DNA of 64,000 nucleotides from Paenisporosarcina indica (lineage in GTDB: Bacteria; Bacillota; Bacilli; Bacillales_A; Planococcaceae): the NCBI RefSeq assembly GCF_001939075.1, contig NZ_MPTA01000004.1, positions 186,001 to 250,000 on the forward strand, in the 5' to 3' direction. Under the pieces are notes generated by a model, which saw only the letters and a program-made list of their open reading frames with translations, was not told the origin of the DNA and did no database searches. The number at the start of each line of letters is the position of its first letter. Within the stretch, counting starts at the first letter, position 1. Position numbers and translations under genes: made by a program. Below are positions 26,650 to 34,307 of this stretch, in pieces.

Positions 26650-27483
26650 TTAACGAAGTAATTGAAGTACAGCTTGTGGTGCTTGGTTAGCTTGAGAAAG
26701 CATAGCTTGTGATGCTTGCGTCAAGATGTTGTTTTTAGTCAAGTTCATCATTTCTTTAGCCATATCAACGTCACGGATGCGTGATTCTGCTGCTTGTGTG
26801 TTTTCAGCGCTAGCGTTTAGGTTGTTAATTGTGTAATCTAAACGGTTTTGAACAGCACCTAGATATCCACGTGAATCTGAAACGCCTTGGATAGCAGTGT
26901 CAAGAGCTAACAATGATGTTGCTGCATTAGTAGCATCAGTCACATCAAGTGTAGTAACTGTTGAGATAGTTGTAGCTAAATCCGCTTTAGCAAAATCAAT
27001 GTCGAATTTTTCTCCAGAGTTTGCACCTGATTGGATTGTTACTTTTCCGTCTCCAGCTGAACCTGCAGAAGCATCAAGCAATTTTTGTCCGTTGAACTTA
27101 GTGTTAGTTGAAATCTCTGTTAATGTTTTTCCTAATTCATCTAACTCTCCACTGATAGCAGTTCTTTCATCAGTGTTGTTTGTATCATTGGCTGCTTGTA
27201 CAGTCAATTCTCTCATACGTTGAAGAATAGCGTGAGATTCGTTCAAAGCCCCATCAGCTGTTTGAATCATAGATACAGCGTCTTGTGAGTTTTTAGAAGC
27301 TTGCTCTAATCCACGAATTTGTCCGCGCATTTTTTCAGAAATCGAAAGACCAGCTGCATCGTCTGCACCTTTGTTGATGCGCATACCTGAAGATAGTTTT
27401 TCCATTGAGTTTGCTGCGTTGCCGCTCACTTGGCCCATTTGGCGGTGAGTGTTAAGAGCTGCGATGTTATTGTTGATAATCAT
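26650..27483 (-). CDS. hag: Flagellin
   Basis: Filament protein of 277 residues. The N-terminus MIINNNIAALNTHRQMGQVS with KLSSGMRINKGADDAAGLSI and the C-terminus DMAKEMMNLTKNNILTQASQ...QAVLQLLR are classic D0/D1 helices; the middle domain is short. It has its own sigma-D promoter (27559-27585), a structured leader with two CsrA-type hairpins, GGAGG start site and a strong terminator. csrA and fliW lie directly upstream. Confidence 0.97.
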   Translation of the reverse strand: MIINNNIAALNTHRQMGQVSGNAANSMEKLSSGMRINKGADDAAGLSISEKMRGQIRGLEQASKNSQDAVSMIQTADGALNESHAILQRMRELTVQAANDTNNTDERTAISGELDELGKTLTEISTNTKFNGQKLLDASAGSAGDGKVTIQSGANSGEKFDIDFAKADLATTISTVTTLDVTDATNAATSLLALDTAIQGVSDSRGYLGAVQNRLDYTINNLNASAENTQAAESRIRDVDMAKEMMNLTKNNILTQASQAMLSQANQAPQAVLQLLR

Positions 27484-27488
27484 TTTGT

Positions 27489-27504
27489 ATTACCTCCGTG
27501 TAAT
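27489..27504 (-). promoter_or_regulatory. CsrA-type hairpin enclosing the hag ribosome binding site
   Basis: In the transcript ATTAC-ACGGAG-GTAAT forms a five-base stem with GGA in the loop; the loop is the hag Shine-Dalgarno sequence. CsrA bound here would block ribosome entry, as shown for hag in B. subtilis. Confidence 0.75.
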
Positions 27505-27528
27505 GTTTTTTTGTTTTTTGCAAGGGCC

Positions 27529-27540
27529 CAAATCCGTTTG
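27529..27540 (-). promoter_or_regulatory. Upstream CsrA-type hairpin in the hag leader
   Basis: CAAA-CGGA-TTTG: a four-base stem with GGA in the tetraloop, 38 bases upstream of the second GGA site. The pair matches the two-site CsrA arrangement of B. subtilis hag. Confidence 0.65.
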
Positions 27541-27558
27541 AACTTCCTTACATTATTT

Positions 27559-27585
27559 ATATCGGAGACATATGAAAAATGTTTA
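27559..27585 (-). promoter_or_regulatory. Sigma-D promoter of hag
   Basis: TAAA, 15 bases, TCCGATAT on the minus strand; one mismatch to the consensus. The predicted leader to the hag start is about 70 nt. Confidence 0.9.
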
Positions 27586-27626
27586 GCGATTTTTTGAAAA
27601 TATTACTATTAAATTATCAAAAAAAT

Positions 27627-27654
27627 AAAAGCCCACAGTATTTCTGTAGGCCTT
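27627..27654 (-). terminator. Terminator of fliW-csrA
   Basis: Eleven-base stem with two G-U pairs around AAATA, followed on the minus strand by TTATTTTTTTG, directly after the csrA stop. It separates fliW-csrA from the hag promoter. Confidence 0.85.
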
Positions 27655-27663
27655 CTCCGTAAT

Positions 27664-27885
27664 TCACTTATTTATATTCAAAAAATCACTCAAGTTAATG
27701 ACATTCGAAGTCGCTAGTCGATTCTCTTCCTGAATCTCTAGATAGATTTCCTTCCGATGGATGGTGATATGCTTTGGTGCTTTAAAACCGAGTTTTATAG
27801 TATCTCCTTCAATACCCGTAACGATTATTTCAATATCGTTATCGATTATGATGGATTCCCCTTTTTTTCTTCCAAGCACTAACAT
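27664..27885 (-). CDS. csrA: Carbon storage regulator CsrA
   Basis: RNA-binding translational regulator, 73 residues: [52 protein letters not shown]. In B. subtilis CsrA represses hag translation until FliW, freed by flagellin export, titrates it. The gene follows fliW by three bases and lies directly upstream of hag, whose leader has matching sites. Confidence 0.96.
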   Translation of the reverse strand: MLVLGRKKGESIIIDNDIEIIVTGIEGDTIKLGFKAPKHITIHRKEIYLEIQEENRLATSNVINLSDFLNINK

Positions 27886-27888
27886 ATG

Positions 27889-28347
27889 CTACACCTGCCT
27901 TGCTACAGCTTTTTCACTGTTTTGGAATAATGGCTGCTTAATCTGATAGTTTTTGTTATCCAATACAATCTGCATGCCCAACTGCTTGTTGTTATTGATA
28001 ACAAGAGGAGCTTTTAAGTTAGTGGTCGCTTCATTAATTTGACCTTTAACTGTCACAGTAGTTAATACTATTGCGTCAGTAGGCTCTTCCAATTGGAGCC
28101 TATCGACCATTTGCTCCTCTAATTTGATGTCGTATTCCTTGAAAAATGTAAATGGATCGACTAAAAAGAAGCTCACTTCTACTGTTTCGATCGACTGTAG
28201 GAAAAAGAATGGTGTTTCCTCTTTTGCATCCGCCGGTACCAATACGTACTTTTTATATTCCTCAAAACCTGGAATCCCTTTATTAAACGTGATTACACGA
28301 TTGTCTGCTATTTCTAATTCACCAAAACGTTCAGTTTGAACTCTCAT
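27889..28347 (-). CDS. fliW: Flagellar assembly factor FliW
   Basis: FliW antagonises CsrA and binds flagellin, coupling hag translation to filament growth. The 152-residue sequence has the family features RFGELEIADNRVITF, KGIPGFEEYKKYVLVP and FFFLQSIETVEVSFFLVDP. ATG with AGGAG upstream. Upstream (28348-28618) no clear promoter was identified. Confidence 0.95.
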   Translation of the reverse strand: MRVQTERFGELEIADNRVITFNKGIPGFEEYKKYVLVPADAKEETPFFFLQSIETVEVSFFLVDPFTFFKEYDIKLEEQMVDRLQLEEPTDAIVLTTVTVKGQINEATTNLKAPLVINNNKQLGMQIVLDNKNYQIKQPLFQNSEKAVARQV

Positions 28348-28548
28348 AAAATGGCTCCTTTCGTTTCTTCTAGTCCTACTATTAATCTAACTACTTCTTA
28401 TTTTCACATAAATGGTGTTTAGTAGACAGTATAGATTTCTAATTATAATTAAAGTCGTTTCAACATCTTTTAGTCGCTCTATTATTATTTCGGCTCAAAA
28501 GTGCCATGCACGTGTTCAGATAATTTTTTTCGAAGGTACTCCCACTTG

Positions 28549-28562
28549 AGGACATGTGTCCT
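28549..28562. promoter_or_regulatory. Short palindrome before the first YdcZ-type gene
   Basis: AGGACA-TG-TGTCCT, 57 bases ahead of the transporter start. It could be an operator for the nearby Crp-type regulator, but no second copy was found in the window. Confidence 0.25.
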
Positions 28563-28618
28563 TTCATGTAATCCACCCATCGTATTAAATGAAAGAAAAA
28601 CTACTGGGGAGAGCATTT

Positions 28619-29044
28619 ATGAAAGGCATTATTTTTGCAATTTTAGGTGGAGCTTTTATTACATTACAAAGTGTTGCCAATGCACGCATCAGCCTTGATA
28701 TCGGCACATGGCAAACAGCAACCATTACACAACTGACTGGTTTTATCGCAGCTTTTCTCATTCTTCTTGTCATTAAGGATCGCAACTTCAAAAATCTTAG
28801 ACAGGTCCAGCCTCTTTACTTGATTGGCGGAACGTTCGGAGCGATTGTCGTTTTCAGCAGCATTATGGCGATTCAGCAAATTGGCGTCACGCTGACAGTA
28901 GCAGTGTTATTGATTGCCCAGCTATTTTTGACGTTCATCATAGATCGTAAGGGTTGGTTTGGAATGGACAAACAAAATATGAGCTTGTCTCAAATTTTGG
29001 GCATCACCATGATGGTAGTAGGGGTTGTTATACTAAGTTTGTAA
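28619..29044 (+). CDS. YdcZ/DUF606-family half-size transporter (first copy)
   Basis: A 141-residue membrane protein with about five hydrophobic segments (GIIFAILGGAFITLQSV, ITQLTGFIAAFLILLVI, LIGGTFGAIVVFSSIM, ILGITMMVVGVVIL). This is the small DMT-superfamily YdcZ type, which probably works as a dimer. The ATG at 28619 is preferred (GGGGAG seven bases upstream) over one ten codons earlier. Forms a cluster with a Crp-type regulator and a second copy. Substrate unknown. Confidence 0.85.
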   Translation: MKGIIFAILGGAFITLQSVANARISLDIGTWQTATITQLTGFIAAFLILLVIKDRNFKNLRQVQPLYLIGGTFGAIVVFSSIMAIQQIGVTLTVAVLLIAQLFLTFIIDRKGWFGMDKQNMSLSQILGITMMVVGVVILSL

Positions 29045-29074
29045 TTCCGTACACACTGAAAGGAGAGAAGTGCC

Positions 29075-29773
29075 ATGAAAGAATTCAATAATCGCCAACA
29101 ATTACAACAGTATATAAAATTACATAACATCGAATCCATTTTCAACGAACAGCTTCTCCCCTTTCTTGCTCTATATCACTTTGATCAAGGTGAACGTGTC
29201 TGTTCACAGGGGGAAGAATCAAACCATCTCTATATCCTCGTAAAAGGAAAAGTGAAAATATCTACCACTTCTGTTGAGGGCAAAACACTTATCCTTTCCT
29301 TTAAAAAACCACTTGAAATAATCGGGGATATTGAATATGTACAAAGAACGGAAATTCTCAACACGGTTGAAGCTGTTTCTGCTGTCATCATGATTGGGGT
29401 ACATCATCAATGGCTGAACAAATATGCAAAAGAGGATGCCAACTTTCTACAGTTTTTGTTAGGAATCATCTCCCAAAAGTTCTATATTAAATCGAATACG
29501 ATGAGCTTTAACTTAATGTACTCCGTGGAGGTTCGGTTAGCCAGCTATCTTTTATCCATTTCATTCGATGACAATGATCCTTTATTCCAACAAAAAATCA
29601 GCACATCCAGTCTACCTGATGCGGCTAATTTAATCGGGACAAGCTACCGTCACCTAAATCGAGTCCTTCAGAAATTTTGTGCCGATGGCTTGGTGGAGCG
29701 CAGTAAAGGCTCCCTCGTAATCAAAGATAGGAACGCTCTATACATGTTAGGAAATGGCAACATTTACGAATAA
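29075..29773 (+). CDS. Crp/Fnr-family regulator, YeiL-like
   Basis: A 232-residue regulator with an N-terminal cyclic-nucleotide-binding-like domain (YHFDQGERVCSQGEESNHLY, LVKGKVKISTTSVEGK) and a C-terminal winged HTH (SSLPDAANLIGTSYRHLNRV). There is no iron-sulphur Cys cluster of the FNR type. It resembles YeiL regulators. It lies between two YdcZ-type genes on one strand, so it likely controls them. Confidence 0.85.
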   Translation: MKEFNNRQQLQQYIKLHNIESIFNEQLLPFLALYHFDQGERVCSQGEESNHLYILVKGKVKISTTSVEGKTLILSFKKPLEIIGDIEYVQRTEILNTVEAVSAVIMIGVHHQWLNKYAKEDANFLQFLLGIISQKFYIKSNTMSFNLMYSVEVRLASYLLSISFDDNDPLFQQKISTSSLPDAANLIGTSYRHLNRVLQKFCADGLVERSKGSLVIKDRNALYMLGNGNIYE

Positions 29774-29796
29774 ATAGTTTAAAGGAGATGACTGGA

Positions 29797-30249
29797 ATGC
29801 TTATAGGAATCTTATTCGCGCTACTTGCCGGTTCGCTAGTTGGTCTGCAAAACATTTTCAATAGTAAGGTCAGTGTACATACTGGTTCATGGACTACTAC
29901 AACATTGGTATTGGGTCTGGGATTTGTGGCATCCTTCCTGATTGGGCTCTTGGTGGAAGGAAAGAACCTTTTTGCACTCCACAACATGGAGCCTTGGTAT
30001 TGGGTCAGTGGATTGATTGGAGTTGGCGTGGTGACTTGTATCGTACAAGGAATCAATTATCTTGGGGCTACGTTCGCAATATCCATCTCACTTGCATCCC
30101 AGTTGGCATTTGCATTATTGTGGGATTCATTCGGCTGGCTTGGCTTGGAAAAAGTCCCCTTCACGTCCCAACAACTGATAGGCGTAATGGTAGTCGTGGC
30201 GGGTGTGCTAGTATTTAAGCTTGGCGGCAAGAAACACATATCGGCTTAG
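29797..30249 (+). CDS. YdcZ/DUF606-family half-size transporter (second copy)
   Basis: A 150-residue membrane protein with the same fold as the first copy but low identity: LIGILFALLAGSLVGLQNIF, TLVLGLGFVASFLIGLLV, AISISLASQLAFALLWDSF, LIGVMVVVAGVLVFKL. The ATG at 29797 is nine bases after AAAGGAG; one three codons earlier abuts it. Two non-identical small copies suggest a heterodimeric, antiparallel transporter. Confidence 0.85.
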   Translation: MLIGILFALLAGSLVGLQNIFNSKVSVHTGSWTTTTLVLGLGFVASFLIGLLVEGKNLFALHNMEPWYWVSGLIGVGVVTCIVQGINYLGATFAISISLASQLAFALLWDSFGWLGLEKVPFTSQQLIGVMVVVAGVLVFKLGGKKHISA

Positions 30250-30281
30250 GAACAATTTTTTTCAGGAATCACCCCCATCAC

Positions 30282-30318
30282 AAAAACCCTTTTAAACAAA
30301 TAATGAAAGGGTTTTTTG
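30282..30318 (+). terminator. Terminator of the YdcZ-Crp-YdcZ unit
   Basis: AAAAACCCTTT and complement around a 13-base loop, followed by TTTTTT on the plus strand, 33 bases after the second transporter gene. Confidence 0.85.
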
Positions 30319-30375
30319 ACTGCTTCTATCAATTTGATCATTTCATTCCTTCTTAAACAGTGCCTGTTCATCAAA

Positions 30376-30519
30376 TCAATAAACATTTTTCAACACACAG
30401 CCACGGTGTAGTAATGCGTAGTAGCTGATCAATTGTAACGGGATGATCGAAACTAGTGATTTTAACAATAGGTGAACATTTATTATGACAAGCGTATCAC
30501 CTTCTAATTCACCCGATTT
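30376..30519 (-). pseudogene. Remnant of a glmS-like 3' end
   Basis: Minus-strand translation gives [40 protein letters not shown] and GCVLKNVY before a stop. It matches the glmS C-terminus encoded at 49660-49780 ([35 protein letters not shown]), at DNA level about three quarters identical by eye with two exact 16-base blocks. Only the last 40 or so codons remain, and the final [12 protein letters not shown] residues are replaced. It lies just after the anti-sigma gene. Confidence 0.8.
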
Positions 30520-30527
30520 CACTATTT

Positions 30528-31592
30528 TTATTCAGCAACATTGGATATCTGCAAAAGCTCCGTTTTCGATTTGCTTAATAACACAATGCTGTATTGGTCG
30601 TTTTGAATCATTTCTCTAACCTCTTCTGACGAAAGAAATTTGCGCAGTGCAGTTTCTATTTCTGAAATAATTTGCTCTTCAGTATTTTCAGGGAGGACTG
30701 TTTTTATCGAGACGTTCGCGACTCCGCCCTTCACTTTATAGCTGATGCCTGTGATATTATAAGTTGACTTCCCAGCCATTGATTCATGTATATCACTGGC
30801 AATATATGACCATCGGTTGTCTTGCTGCCTATGCTTTTCATTGTAATAACGAAGCTCGACATGTTTAATATCCAGGTCCTCTGTTTTGATGCCATCTTTT
30901 ACGAAAGAAAGGATGTCTTCTGCCTCTTCTATATGGTCTGGCATATCCAATTCAAGTGTTTTTGAAAGGAATTCCTCAGAAATTCCAAATGTCACCGCTT
31001 GCGCCAGTTCCGTATATCCAAAATGACTAAAAGCATCTCTGATAATTGTCCCAACGCTCTCCATTCGTTCATTTGATTCAATATATTTTTCTGGTGTCTC
31101 TACGCTTCCTTCAAATTGTGTGATTTTCAACTTATATGAATCAATTCCTTTTTCATAGAGTAGATTTTCAATTTTAGGTTCAAGTACTTCTTTCATTGTT
31201 GAAAGATTGTCTTCAGCTTCCATCAGTGAAATTTCAATCGTATAAGGATTTGGTATTGTTCCGACAAAAGATGCCTCATAGCCTTCCCTTTCAATAACAG
31301 CCATAATCGATTCATGAATGGTAGCATCATTCACTTTGATTTCTAGTGGTATTATTTTCGCGACTAATGATGCCATCGTTGTGGAATAGAATGGAGAACT
31401 TCCTAAAAACAACAGCAATACAACCGCAGCAGAAATCCAGATTTTCCTGTTTGATGATGTTTTAGTCACTGGCCTTTGAATTTCCCCTAAGACACGCTTA
31501 CGTAATTGGTCTTGGTACTCCGCTTTCATTCGAATTTTTTGATCCAGGTTCTTCAAGGATTCTTGCAAATCATCATCCAACCGTCGATTCAT
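30528..31592 (-). CDS. Membrane-bound anti-sigma-like protein
   Basis: A 354-residue protein: a short cytoplasmic N-terminus (LDDDLQESLKNLDQKIRM), one membrane segment (about residues 48-68, WISAAVVLLLFLGSSPFYST) and a large extracytoplasmic part with no motif I can name. It follows the sigma-factor gene with a 20-base overlap (AAGGAGG inside that gene), the usual sigma/anti-sigma pairing. It likely holds the sigma factor inactive and releases it on an envelope signal; the signal is unknown. Confidence 0.75.
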   Translation of the reverse strand: MNRRLDDDLQESLKNLDQKIRMKAEYQDQLRKRVLGEIQRPVTKTSSNRKIWISAAVVLLLFLGSSPFYSTTMASLVAKIIPLEIKVNDATIHESIMAVIEREGYEASFVGTIPNPYTIEISLMEAEDNLSTMKEVLEPKIENLLYEKGIDSYKLKITQFEGSVETPEKYIESNERMESVGTIIRDAFSHFGYTELAQAVTFGISEEFLSKTLELDMPDHIEEAEDILSFVKDGIKTEDLDIKHVELRYYNEKHRQQDNRWSYIASDIHESMAGKSTYNITGISYKVKGGVANVSIKTVLPENTEEQIISEIETALRKFLSSEEVREMIQNDQYSIVLLSKSKTELLQISNVAE

Positions 31593-32097
31593 ATTCAAAC
31601 CCTCCTTCGAGTAGCTGTTTCTTTAATTCCTGTAATCCTCTTTGTAATGTGCTTTTCACTTTGCTCTCCGACCACCCTAATATTTCTGAGGTCTCCTTTG
31701 TTGAAAAATCTTTTAGTTTACGTAATATCAACACTTGACGGTAATTTCTTTTTAGCATTTTTATAGCCTTATACAATGCCACTTCTTGTTCATTCATTTC
31801 CATCATTTGATGAGGCAAAGGGGCTGAATCCTTCTCGTTCATCGGTAAATCCAAATGATATCGCCAAGGGTTCATTTTACGTAGATGGTCCTTTGCCGTA
31901 TTTTGCGCAATACTGAATAACCAAGTCTTAATACTGGATTGACCTGAAAATGTATGATGCTTCCGAAAGGCCTTCACGAAGGTTTCCTGTGTTATATCCT
32001 CAGCCTGTTGGTAATCTTTCAACATCATAAATATGTATGTAAATACGGCTTCACCATAATCGTCATACCACTCCGTAATCAATTCTCTAGAACTCAC
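31573..32097 (-). CDS. ECF-type RNA polymerase sigma factor
   Basis: A 174-residue sigma-70 family protein with region 2 (DYQQAEDITQETFVKAFRKH, IKTWLFSIAQNTAKDHLRKM) and region 4 (RNYRQVLILRKLKDFSTKET, LGWSESKVKSTLQRGLQELK). Start is a GTG with AAAGGAG ten bases upstream. A candidate ECF promoter lies just upstream (32127-32152), suggesting autoregulation. It is coupled to the membrane anti-sigma gene. Confidence 0.92.
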   Translation of the reverse strand: MSSRELITEWYDDYGEAVFTYIFMMLKDYQQAEDITQETFVKAFRKHHTFSGQSSIKTWLFSIAQNTAKDHLRKMNPWRYHLDLPMNEKDSAPLPHQMMEMNEQEVALYKAIKMLKRNYRQVLILRKLKDFSTKETSEILGWSESKVKSTLQRGLQELKKQLLEGGFEYESTVG

Positions 32098-32126
32098 CCA
32101 TATTCAACTCCTTTCTCTATTACTTA

Positions 32127-32152
32127 GACGTACAGTTTGAAAATCGGTCGCA
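32127..32152 (-). promoter_or_regulatory. Candidate ECF sigma promoter (autoregulatory)
   Basis: On the minus strand TGCGAC, 16 bases, CGTC, close to the ECF consensus TGAAAC-N16-CGTC, 30 bases before the sigma gene start. Confidence 0.5.
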
Positions 32153-32374
32153 AAAAAGCATTTGAGGCAACTTTGTTAGAAAAACGAAAAGCACCGTCTT
32201 AGTCTGTCTCTGTTGTTGGAAAGATGAAAGGCTAACTGACTCACTTTTCTGACCCCCTAAAGGGGCATGCGTTCGTTAATGAAAATAATTCACAAAGTAT
32301 TTGAGAGTTTAATGTAACAAGCTTCGATATAGTTATTGAAAAGGCTTTTTCGAATACATAAAGGAGACTAAATA

Positions 32375-32938
32375 ATGCGATGTAATTCTAATAATTTTGT
32401 TACACGTTTGCAAAAACAAAAAGAAGATGCACTTGAATATGTAATCGAGCACTATTCAGCTTTAGTAAATGCAATTGCTTATAAAGTTCTCTCTGGAATT
32501 AGTAAGGATGCTATAGATGACTGTGTGAATGATGTTTATTTAGCAGTTTGGCAAAATGCCGGGCAATTTAAAGGCCAACCCCAGGACTTTAAAAAGTGGA
32601 TCGGTATGATGACGAAATATAAGGCGATTGATCTATTTCGAAAACTTGAAAAACAACAAGCACGAGAACACAGTGACGATTTGTTTGAGCAAAAATCAAA
32701 AAACGACGAAGTGACGGAGCAACTTGTTAAAAAAGAGGATAGTAAAGATTTATTACTTGCCGTAAGCAAGTTAGAAGAGATTGATCGCGATATTTTCATG
32801 ATGAAATATTACTTGCAGTTATCCAATATTGAAATTGCGGAAGCCCTTAATTTATCAAAAGCTGCGGTTGAAAACCGACTATACCGCGGGAAGAAAAAGT
32901 TAGCTACGATGATTCAATTAAAGGAGCGATTAATATGA
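32375..32938 (+). CDS. Sigma-70 family RNA polymerase sigma factor (partner of DUF4179)
   Basis: A 187-residue ECF-like sigma factor: region 2 (DAIDDCVNDVYLAVWQNAGQ, KKWIGMMTKYKAIDLFRKLE) and region 4 (EIDRDIFMMKYYLQLSNIEI, LNLSKAAVENRLYRGKKKL). AAGGAG precedes the ATG. Its stop overlaps the next gene by four bases (ATGA), typical of this sigma/DUF4179 pairing. It diverges from the other sigma gene across 277 bases. Confidence 0.9.
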   Translation: MRCNSNNFVTRLQKQKEDALEYVIEHYSALVNAIAYKVLSGISKDAIDDCVNDVYLAVWQNAGQFKGQPQDFKKWIGMMTKYKAIDLFRKLEKQQAREHSDDLFEQKSKNDEVTEQLVKKEDSKDLLLAVSKLEEIDRDIFMMKYYLQLSNIEIAEALNLSKAAVENRLYRGKKKLATMIQLKERLI

Positions 32939-33963
32939 CCGAAAGCTATAAACAGTGGCTAGATTTAGATATAGAGAACATTGAACCAATGAGCTTAACC
33001 GATTCTAGGAAGGCTGAAATTAAACACACTGTACTAGTAAATAGTCGAAAAAAGAAAGGTTTTGTACAATTAAGATATCTTACTGTAGCAGCAATAGTTT
33101 TCGTTAGTGCTGTTACAACAATGAGCTACACTTTTCCAACGTTTGCTTCACAAATTCCGTTCATGCAAAATGTCATCAGTTATTTTAATAAAGAAGATTC
33201 GATATACGAGAAATATGGTGACTTTGCAACTGAAATTGGCTACACACAAATAAGCAACGGTACTTCCATAATGATTGAAAATGCAGTTTTTGACGGAACG
33301 TCACTAACCGTTTCATATGCGATTGAAACGGATGCCGATTTGAGCCCAAGCACTTATACGTCAAATCGTTTTGATATTAAAGGAGCAAGTGGATTAAGTG
33401 GTTCGGGAGCTATTCGTAAAATCAGTGACACGAGGTATGTTGGACTTGAAAGGTTAACTCCCCATTTCGACACCGCTGCGCCTGCTGAAATAGAAGTGAG
33501 TTGGCAGCCAAAAACATTTATCGATCAAACCACAAATACCGAAATCAATGGTGACTGGAATTTTAACTTTACACTCTCAAAACTTGATAATGAAATACAG
33601 CCCGTTCAACAATCTGTGACAGATCATGGTGTCACGGTTGTAGTCACTTCATTGAAAAAAAATGAGATGTCAACCGTTATCGAGTACGAATCGGTTGTAG
33701 ATGAAGAGATTTTGAAACAATGGCCATTCGTTTCCGTACAATTTGAAACTATCCAAGATAATCTTGGAAACACTTATATAGTGGATTCAAATGGTAGTAA
33801 AAGTAATGATAATGGAGTGTCTTTCGAGTCGAGTGCCACTATTAAAGCGATAGACCCAAATGCGAAATCACTCAAACTTGTCCCTATGATTTACTTTTCA
33901 CTAGGTTCTGGCAGAGGTCTAGAAACAAAATTTACGGAGCCGATTATCATCGATTTGAAATAG
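32935..33963 (+). CDS. DUF4179 membrane protein, likely anti-sigma partner
   Basis: A 342-residue protein with a cytoplasmic N-terminus, one membrane segment (YLTVAAIVFVSAVTTMSYTF, about residues 45-65) and an extracytoplasmic domain of the DUF4179 type (YEKYGDFATEIGYTQISNGT, IMIENAVFDGTSLTVSYAIE). Genes of this family follow sigma factors and are taken as anti-sigma regulators. A degraded partial copy lies at 39461-39640. Confidence 0.82.
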   Translation: MTESYKQWLDLDIENIEPMSLTDSRKAEIKHTVLVNSRKKKGFVQLRYLTVAAIVFVSAVTTMSYTFPTFASQIPFMQNVISYFNKEDSIYEKYGDFATEIGYTQISNGTSIMIENAVFDGTSLTVSYAIETDADLSPSTYTSNRFDIKGASGLSGSGAIRKISDTRYVGLERLTPHFDTAAPAEIEVSWQPKTFIDQTTNTEINGDWNFNFTLSKLDNEIQPVQQSVTDHGVTVVVTSLKKNEMSTVIEYESVVDEEILKQWPFVSVQFETIQDNLGNTYIVDSNGSKSNDNGVSFESSATIKAIDPNAKSLKLVPMIYFSLGSGRGLETKFTEPIIIDLK

Positions 33964-34013
33964 CAAAAGGAAAGGTCTTTGTCTATATCTCTAGACAAGG
34001 ACCTTTCCTTTGC
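33963..34013 (+). terminator. Terminator of the sigma-DUF4179 operon
   Basis: A 21-pair stem with one bulged A and one G-U pair, starting inside the stop codon of the DUF4179 gene (GCAAAAGGAAAGGTC and its complement). The following 294 bases to the AEC gene hold nothing I recognise. Confidence 0.75.
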
Positions 34014-34307
34014 GACGAGTAACCGCAGGAGTAGTATCGTGCTTTCCAAAGACCTTGGGATTCTTTATGAAATCAGTGAACACCATGTTCTCGGTAGCCC
34101 AAGATTTCTAAACTCTCTTATATTTAGGTTGTGTCAAATCCTACTCTTGCTATTCCGTAAAACAGCTCCATATCTATAAACAAGTAAACATCAACAATAA
34201 AGTATTACATAACTATAAGTTTCAACCAACTTTTTCAATTCTCTAAATCTCAAAGTATTTCCTGTTTATCATTTCTATTTTTTCTTGACGAATAATGATA
34301 TTGAACA

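Noticed and set aside
32260-32275. CCCC-TAAA-GGGG hairpin between the sigma genes
   Set aside because: Only four base pairs and no T run; too weak to call a terminator or operator.
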